A DNA stretch of 57,146 nucleotides, taken from Caulobacteraceae bacterium. Lineage in GTDB: Bacteria > Pseudomonadota > Alphaproteobacteria > Caulobacterales > Caulobacteraceae. The stretch spans positions 1 to 57,146 of the forward strand of contig JAIESL010000023.1 of assembly GCA_019746095.1 (NCBI GenBank), in the 5' to 3' direction. Positions 51,965 to 57,146 of the stretch are shown one piece after another (within the stretch, counting starts at the first letter, position 1; every line of letters starts with the position of its first letter). The position numbers and the translations under genes are program-made. The notes under the pieces were generated by a model. The model saw only the letters and a program-made list of their open reading frames with translations, was not told where the DNA came from and did no database searches.

Positions 51965-53221
51965 ATGACTTCGGACTTCGATGCAGCGGTGGAGGATGTG
52001 ACCGCACACCTCACCTCCGAGCGTCAGGCTTGGCTTTTCGGTGCCGGCATCAGCTGCCGCTCAGGTCTCCCGCTGATGTATCCGCTCACTGAACTGGTTG
52101 CAGCGAACTATGCGGATCCGGGCGCAAACCATAAGGCGCTTTTCGCAGCCCTAAGATCGAGCCTACCTGACGCAGCTCATATCGAACACGTCCTCAGCCA
52201 GCTTGGAGACTTTGTCGCGCTGGCTGAACGGTCGAAGGAGCAGCAAATCGCCGTCGGCGGAGCGGACTATGCCGTGGACACGCTGCGTGCACTGCACGGC
52301 GGAATTCGTGACGCGATCCGCGACGTCATCCGGCGTGGCTATCTACCCGGAGAGGGCGGCGCGGCCCCGAAGGTCGCCGAAGAGGGGAAGCATGTCGTTA
52401 AGGTCGAGCACCATCGCGACTTTCTGCGGACGCTTTTTGCGGCTCGCGACAAGGTGGGCCGGCCCCTGCGTCCCGTGAACTTCTTCACCCTGAACTATGA
52501 CACGCTCATCGAGGATGCCTTGGCGCTGGAGCGGATAAGTTTCGCCGATGGGTTCAGCGGCGGGGCGATGGCTTATTGGGCACCCGAGACGGCTTACGCT
52601 GAGAACGGCACCGGCGGTCGTGTAGCCGCTCACTTGATAAAGCTGCATGGCTCGATTGACTGGCACGCCGAAGGCAATGGATCGGTAATTCGTTGTCGTG
52701 AGGGGTGCGGCTATCCCGAGCGTGCAGGCAACGTCTTGATCTACCCGCAGGCCACCAAGTACGTGGCCACCCAACGTGACCCCTTCGCCTCGCTCTTCGA
52801 GAAACTGCGCGAGGTGCTGAGGTCGCCGCAGCCGATGGTCTTTGCAATCTGCGGCTACAGCTTCGGCGACGAACACGTTGATCTCCACATCGAGGAAGCC
52901 ATGTCTAGGCCCGACTGCAAGACGGTGTTGGTGGCTTTCGTTCGTGAGCAGGAGAAGGCGGGCGTAGCAGTATTGCCGGACAAGCTCGTCGACTGGATGA
53001 CGCAGAAGCCGTGGGCGAACCGCATCTTCGCCCTTACCGACAAAGGCCTCTACCACGGCAGCACCACGAACCTTTCTCAGGCGGGCGAAAACCATGAATG
53101 GTGGACCTTCGAGGGGGTAACCAAGTTCCTCAGCGACGGTCCGCAGCAGGCGGAAGACAACGTCATGGCGGCACCGGTCGCAGGTGCCGAGGGCGCTGCT
53201 AATGCTGGAGGCGGCGAATGA
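51965..53221 (+). CDS. SIR2-domain NADase of a SIR2-HerA defence pair
   Basis: 418 residues from ATG 51965, preceded by AGGGGGCGAG (ATG 51950 adds five residues). SIR2 motifs: FGAGISCRSGLP (NAD-binding loop, about 25-36), FFTLNYDTLIEDAL, LIKLHGSIDWH with the catalytic His, a Cys-rich CREGCGYPERAGN and GYSFGDEHVDLHIEEA. SIR2 proteins in defence islands usually degrade NAD+ upon infection, causing growth arrest. Its stop overlaps the HerA start (ATGA). The SIR2 plus HerA arrangement matches known antiphage SIR2-HerA systems, where the two form one large complex. Confidence 0.9.
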   Translation: MTSDFDAAVEDVTAHLTSERQAWLFGAGISCRSGLPLMYPLTELVAANYADPGANHKALFAALRSSLPDAAHIEHVLSQLGDFVALAERSKEQQIAVGGADYAVDTLRALHGGIRDAIRDVIRRGYLPGEGGAAPKVAEEGKHVVKVEHHRDFLRTLFAARDKVGRPLRPVNFFTLNYDTLIEDALALERISFADGFSGGAMAYWAPETAYAENGTGGRVAAHLIKLHGSIDWHAEGNGSVIRCREGCGYPERAGNVLIYPQATKYVATQRDPFASLFEKLREVLRSPQPMVFAICGYSFGDEHVDLHIEEAMSRPDCKTVLVAFVREQEKAGVAVLPDKLVDWMTQKPWANRIFALTDKGLYHGSTTNLSQAGENHEWWTFEGVTKFLSDGPQQAEDNVMAAPVAGAEGAANAGGGE

Positions 53222-55059
53222 GGCCCTTCGACGTCGTTCCCGACCTCAGGATCGGTTCAATCCTTGAGGTTTCCGGAACCACCGCCCGTGTCGAACTCGA
53301 TGGCGGCATCACCGAACTCAACCGGACCTACGAGGGCCGGGTTTACGCCGTCGGGCAGATCGCTAGCGTCGTGAAGATCCATTTCGGTAGGCGGGTTCTC
53401 TTCGCCTATGTTCGGCTTCTGCGGATGCGGTCCGACATGCAGCTCGAAGGCGGCGGGCCCCCGGTTCCGCCTGAGCGGGATCAGCGGATCATGGAGATCG
53501 ATCTTTTCGGGGAGGGCGTTTGGCACGCCAACCAGAGCATCCTGGAGTTCGGTCGGGGCGTGACGACCTATCCCTTGCCCCTGCAAGGAGTCTACCTGAT
53601 GTCGCATCAGGAAGTGCAGGCCCTCTTCACCGCTGCGGAACAGCAGCGCGGGGACGGAGAGGACCCCATGGTCGAGATCGGTCGTTACGTCGGCGCTGAA
53701 TCCGCCGTCGCTCGTGCCAACATCAACAAAATGTTTGGACAGCATTGCGCCGTCCTCGGCTCTACGGGCTCCGGCAAGTCTGCGACGGTCGCGGCCCTGC
53801 TCCACGGCTTGCTTAACCAGCCCAGCGCACGCGGCACCTGGCGTCCACGGGTCGTGATTATCGATCCTCATGGTGAGTACGCTAAGGCTTTCGGGGAGCG
53901 CGCTACCGTTTATCGGGCCTACGACTCCAGCGCCGGCGGTGAAGAAGCCGCTCGGCCGATCCTTCGGCTTCCGTACTGGCTTATGACCGGCGACGAGTTC
54001 CGCTCGCTTGTCATCGGCAAGACCGAAGAGGAAGCCACGTCGCAGAACAACATCGTCTATAAGGCGTTGGCCCATGCACGCATGGTGGACCTGAAGCTCA
54101 TTGAACCCTCAAAAAGCTGGATCGATCAGTCTCCGGATAAGGCACCGGACGACCCGCGTCCGTTGAAGGATGAGGACGCCGCGATCGTCGCCGCATTCGA
54201 CCGCGATCTGCCTTTCCCGTTCTCGCTCGACGAATTCGTCGCTCACATCTTCGAAGAGCAGGGCGTGACGACGGACACGAAGGGCGTGATCAAGCGGAAG
54301 TCGGCGACAGACTCGAAATCGCACCGCTCCATCTTGGACAAGCTTAATGTCCTGCGCGCCGATCCGCGTCTCTCGTTCATGCTTAAGAACCACACTGACG
54401 GCGACCCAGAGCTTTCGGAGATCATCGCGCAGTTCGTCGGGGAGGGCGCGGTGAACGAGCAGAAGGACATCAGGATTGTCGATATCTCCGGCCTCCCCAA
54501 CGAGGTCGCCGGCCCCCTCGCTGCAGTCATCGCCAGGCTGCTGTTCCAATACAAGGTTTGGCAGACGCGCGACGAGCGAGAACGGGATCCAGTCCTGCTG
54601 GTCTGCGAAGAGGCGCACCGCTATGTGCCGAACCATGGGCAAGCAGAGTACGAAGCCGCTCAGGTTGCCATTCGGCGCCTTGCACGTGAGGGCCGTAAAT
54701 ACGGGCTTGGCTTGATGCTCGTCTCGCAACGGCCAGCGGATGTCGAGAGTACGGTTCTCTCCCAGTGCAATAGTTGGGTGATCCTTCGCCTCACGAACTC
54801 CGCCGACCAAGAACACGTAGCGCGCTTCCTACCCGATAGCCTTGCTGGCCTAACCAAGCTGCTGCCGTCACTCGTGCGGCGCGAAGCCGTTTTTGTTGGG
54901 GAGGCGGCCGCTATCCCTGCGAGGATCAAGATCCGCGAACTCAGCGAGCAACAGCTCCCTGACTCGAACGACATCAAGTTTGCCGATGGTTGGGCCAAGC
55001 CGCCCATTCAACGCGCAGCCATTGAGGCCGTGGTGAAACGCTGGCGCCGGGAGGCTTAG
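53218..55059 (+). CDS. HerA-type hexameric ATPase of a SIR2-HerA defence pair
   Basis: 613 residues. The N-terminal HAS-barrel-like domain (RIGSILEVSGTTARVELDGG) is followed by the FtsK/HerA motor: Walker A VLGSTGSGKSATVAALLHGL (about 180-195), VVIIDPHGEYAKAFG, Walker B LLVCEEAHRYVPNHG (about 460), then GLMLVSQRPADVESTVLSQC (sensor) and the HerA C-terminal brace (ARIKIRELSEQQ). HerA assembles hexamers and in SIR2-HerA complexes is needed for NADase activation and DNA processing. Overlap with the SIR2 gene implies coupled translation. Confidence 0.92.
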   Translation: MRPFDVVPDLRIGSILEVSGTTARVELDGGITELNRTYEGRVYAVGQIASVVKIHFGRRVLFAYVRLLRMRSDMQLEGGGPPVPPERDQRIMEIDLFGEGVWHANQSILEFGRGVTTYPLPLQGVYLMSHQEVQALFTAAEQQRGDGEDPMVEIGRYVGAESAVARANINKMFGQHCAVLGSTGSGKSATVAALLHGLLNQPSARGTWRPRVVIIDPHGEYAKAFGERATVYRAYDSSAGGEEAARPILRLPYWLMTGDEFRSLVIGKTEEEATSQNNIVYKALAHARMVDLKLIEPSKSWIDQSPDKAPDDPRPLKDEDAAIVAAFDRDLPFPFSLDEFVAHIFEEQGVTTDTKGVIKRKSATDSKSHRSILDKLNVLRADPRLSFMLKNHTDGDPELSEIIAQFVGEGAVNEQKDIRIVDISGLPNEVAGPLAAVIARLLFQYKVWQTRDERERDPVLLVCEEAHRYVPNHGQAEYEAAQVAIRRLAREGRKYGLGLMLVSQRPADVESTVLSQCNSWVILRLTNSADQEHVARFLPDSLAGLTKLLPSLVRREAVFVGEAAAIPARIKIRELSEQQLPDSNDIKFADGWAKPPIQRAAIEAVVKRWRREA

Positions 55060-55131
55060 GCGACGCAGGCTCCAGCTCGAGGCAGGCACATGCGGCCGGA
55101 AACATCGAGCGCGCTGGGAGGAAGTTCGATC

Positions 55132-55845
55132 ATGACCAACATTCGTGTTGTTCCCGCAACGCCCGAGGCGCTGGCGAAGATCAAGGCTTGGCTGGAAGTC
55201 GAGGACACTGTCCATCGCGAGACCTTGGACGCCCAAGAAGCGCATTGGGATCCCAAGGTCGAACTTCCGTCCAAGGGCTTTCTCTGCAACTGGAATCTGG
55301 TTGAGAAGACGTTCGAGACCGACCCTGGAGCAGTGCACGTCCTTTTGGAGGGCGACGAGCCGGTGGGATTCATCGACGGTCTCGACATCATGGAGGTGCG
55401 GCCGGATCTGCGAGGCCGCGGTTACGGCCGCCGGCTAGCGGAATTCATGCTCGATTGGGCCACGCGGCGAGGCTACTCGGTCGCGCAGATCGAGATCGCG
55501 CCGGATGATGCGATCCCGTTCTGGCGCCGGATGGGTTTTACGATCGCGAACGCTTCGCGGAGCGGACCCAGCGGCGGCGTGCCCGCTTACAAAATCCTGG
55601 ACCATGGTTCGAGCTCGGAGAAGGACCACGCATCCCTTATTCCGTGGCCTTCTATTCACAAGCTCGGGACTATGACCCGACGGTCAAACCCTTCGCTGTC
55701 TTCCAAGGCGATGGCGAGCGACTGGAGGACGGTTCGGTTCAGCTGCCTCAGCGCGCCTTCAGCTTCCGGGAAACTGACCCGGAGCCTGAGGATGTCGTTG
55801 TGGCGATCCGCCTCAATGGTCTTGAGCTCATCGAAGACAAGGTGA
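55132..55845 (+). CDS. GNAT-family N-acetyltransferase, possibly frameshifted
   Basis: 237 codons from ATG 55132 (GGGAGGAAG upstream). The GNAT domain is clear: MEVRPDLRGRGYGRRLAEFM is the acetyl-CoA-binding R/Q-x-x-G-x-G/A motif, followed by IEIAPDDAIPFWRRMGFT. After about residue 160 (GVPAYKIL) the frame becomes Ser/Arg-rich and unlike a folded protein, while the +2 frame there (next entry) looks protein-like. A frameshift near 55600 may have split a longer GNAT protein with a C-terminal domain. Confidence 0.7.
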   Translation: MTNIRVVPATPEALAKIKAWLEVEDTVHRETLDAQEAHWDPKVELPSKGFLCNWNLVEKTFETDPGAVHVLLEGDEPVGFIDGLDIMEVRPDLRGRGYGRRLAEFMLDWATRRGYSVAQIEIAPDDAIPFWRRMGFTIANASRSGPSGGVPAYKILDHGSSSEKDHASLIPWPSIHKLGTMTRRSNPSLSSKAMASDWRTVRFSCLSAPSASGKLTRSLRMSLWRSASMVLSSSKTR

Positions 55846-56009
55846 AGCGGAGCGAGATGCGGCTGCTGGGCATGCATCGCGATGAGGGTTGGGTGTATGC
55901 CATCGACCGGATCGTCCCACCTAGCAACGGTCTACGACACCGACCGTCTACGGCCGCAGAAGACGGTGAGGTGGAATTTGGAGAGGGACTGGTCGGCGGC
56001 GGAGACTAG
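55644..56009 (+). CDS. Possible second half of the GNAT protein (other frame)
   Basis: 121 codons from GTG 55644. FYSQARDYDPTVKPFAVFQG, RETDPEPEDVVVAIRLNGLE and LLGMHRDEGWVYAIDRIVPP look like real coding sequence, with codon use like the neighbours. In the same frame the preceding codons read PWFELGEGPRIPYSVAFY. It is either a separate gene overlapping the GNAT tail or the C-terminal domain of one original gene. No family recognised. Confidence 0.5.
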   Translation: MAFYSQARDYDPTVKPFAVFQGDGERLEDGSVQLPQRAFSFRETDPEPEDVVVAIRLNGLELIEDKVKRSEMRLLGMHRDEGWVYAIDRIVPPSNGLRHRPSTAAEDGEVEFGEGLVGGGD

Positions 56010-56240
56010 GCATTCGTCGAAACTCGCGTCCCCCGTCGCTGGACATGGCGCGCGTTCAGCTGAGGGTGTTGATCCACCACTGCCGGCGACTGGTGCCAAT
56101 GGACTGCATGTCGCCGACTCTGCGCTAGATTACGATGAAGATGAGCTCCAGCTCCTCGGCCTTTTGGCGGCACAGGAGGGCTCGACGCGGATCGTATTTG
56201 CCCCGGGGTCCTGTTGGCGTTTGGGGGACGAGATTACGTG

Positions 56241-57146
56241 TCAGACGTTGAGACGGAGGAGGTCGAATAGGCGGCCGCGCAGCGAGACCTCGTTCCGAAC
56301 CATCAAGAGATCCATTCCCGTCTCGGCGACGGGCGCGGCCTCGAGCCGGCGCAACTCGACCCGACACATCGCCGCGAGGTCTGGCGTCAATCCGCGGGCG
56401 GCGCTGAGGAGGGAGGCGAAGGTGAGTTTCTCGCTCACCGAAGACTGACCTGCCATGCGTTCCAGGATCAGATCGGGCAGGTCCGCGTCTCGCCGGATGC
56501 GCCCCACAGCGTTGGGTGTCCAGAACGGAAGACCGTCGGCCGCGCGACCGGTGAAGCTGTTCGCGGCGAGGGACAGGTTTTCGACGACTTGGTCCGCCTG
56601 TGAGCGAGCCATCCCCACCTTCAGGTAAACAGGATCGCATAGCGCTAGACGCCGTGTTTCGCCGGATTTTTTCAAACGTTCCCAGACGGCGTCAAAGACG
56701 TCGCTTGCCGGCCAACCGTCGCAGAGCGCCGCAATGGCGCCGTTGGCGGACGGCCCCTCCGTGAGCGTCGCGAGTTCGGAAAGGACAAAGGCGTCTTCGT
56801 GGTAACCGCTCGCGAGAATATTGGCCGCGGTCAGGGCCGAGCTGATCTCGTTCCAAGTGCGGGTAGGTCGTCGGATGATCTCTAAGCACAGGTCGCGCAA
56901 CGCGCTTGATCCGGAGGTTTCCCCGGCGTGGATCCAGAGCGGGATGGGACGCGGATACGGGCTAGCGATCTGTCTTTCGACGGCGGCGAGAACGTCTTCC
57001 CGGATCGCCGGATTGGCTTGCCAATGATGCTGGAAACCGGAGATGAGCGCGTCATCGTCCATCCGGAGGATCTCGCTCGCGCGATCGCCGAAGCCTTCGC
57101 GGATGACCGGCCATGCGCGGGCGAGCCCGGGATAGATCCGTCCGCC
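56241..57146 (-). CDS. C-terminal part of a large helical-repeat protein (partial)
   Basis: An open frame enters from the right edge and stops at 56241: at least 301 residues. It is almost wholly alpha-helical with Leu/Ala-rich repeats (LRDLCLEIIRRPTRTWNEIS, LTEGPSANGAIAALCDGWPA, FASLLSAARGLTPDLAAMCR), like the HEAT/TPR-type C-termini of STAND/NACHT defence ATPases. The first Met in the window (57062) is internal because the frame continues upstream of it. Its N-terminal effector or ATPase domains lie outside the window, so the function cannot be given. Confidence 0.7.
   Translation of the reverse strand, partial: GGRIYPGLARAWPVIREGFGDRASEILRMDDDALISGFQHHWQANPAIREDVLAAVERQIASPYPRPIPLWIHAGETSGSSALRDLCLEIIRRPTRTWNEISSALTAANILASGYHEDAFVLSELATLTEGPSANGAIAALCDGWPASDVFDAVWERLKKSGETRRLALCDPVYLKVGMARSQADQVVENLSLAANSFTGRAADGLPFWTPNAVGRIRRDADLPDLILERMAGQSSVSEKLTFASLLSAARGLTPDLAAMCRVELRRLEAAPVAETGMDLLMVRNEVSLRGRLFDLLRLNV

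Noticed and set aside
1..57146. CRISPR arrays
   Set aside because: No series of short direct repeats with regular spacers was seen; the only long repeat is the 7446-bp tandem unit.

Overview
The window is GC-rich chromosomal DNA from an alphaproteobacterium. Tight ATGA/GTGA gene overlaps, GTG and TTG starts, and the style of the type II secretion and RHS proteins suggest the Caulobacterales/Sphingomonadales; the genus is an inference. It is mostly accessory DNA.

Layout. 1-2730: tail of an MFS transporter, an ABA4-like/membrane-protein gene pair, a divergent TetR regulator with two operator-like palindromes, and a decayed IS3-family orfA. 3228-7872: integration module with a P4-type integrase, an AlpA-like and a second small HTH protein, and two overlapping tyrosine recombinases. 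8179-17389: compact type II secretion (T2SS) cluster, with gspE-F-I-(J remnant)-L-M-C-O on the minus strand and gspG-D-K on the plus strand. 17391-18577: a small exported YD-repeat/Ig-like protein and a one-TM protein. 18717-25475: a 2252-residue RHS/YD-repeat protein with a Sec signal, a transglutaminase-like domain without its Cys, a YD core and a C-terminal toxin tip (CT1), followed by a lipoprotein immunity candidate. 24876-39767: two tandem copies of a 7446-bp unit. 39768-41924: displaced toxin/immunity modules (CT2 nuclease with Imm2, CT3 remnant with an EF-Tu-like Imm3) and a fragment of a second RHS core. 42416-57146: a defence-type island with a KAP NTPase, an uncharacterised three-gene operon ending in a patatin phospholipase, a SIR2-HerA pair, a GNAT protein and the C-terminal part of a large unknown protein.

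Main observation. The 7446-bp unit starts exactly at the rhs core/toxin-tip junction (TACGTCGCA, encoding Tyr-Val-Ala of the YVANDPVN motif). It carries its own tip CT1 and immunity gene, a nucleotidyltransferase-HEPN gene, an XRE repressor, a primase-helicase and a XerC/D-type recombinase. The same 9 bp recurs at the end of each copy, the last time followed in frame by another tip, CT2. Removing both copies would restore an uninterrupted RHS-CT2 gene. I read this as an integrative, possibly self-replicating element that uses the most conserved stretch of rhs genes as its attachment site, replaces the toxin tip with its own, and keeps the old tip downstream as an orphan. The neighbouring T2SS and the RHS signal peptide suggest the RHS protein may leave the cell by Sec plus T2SS.
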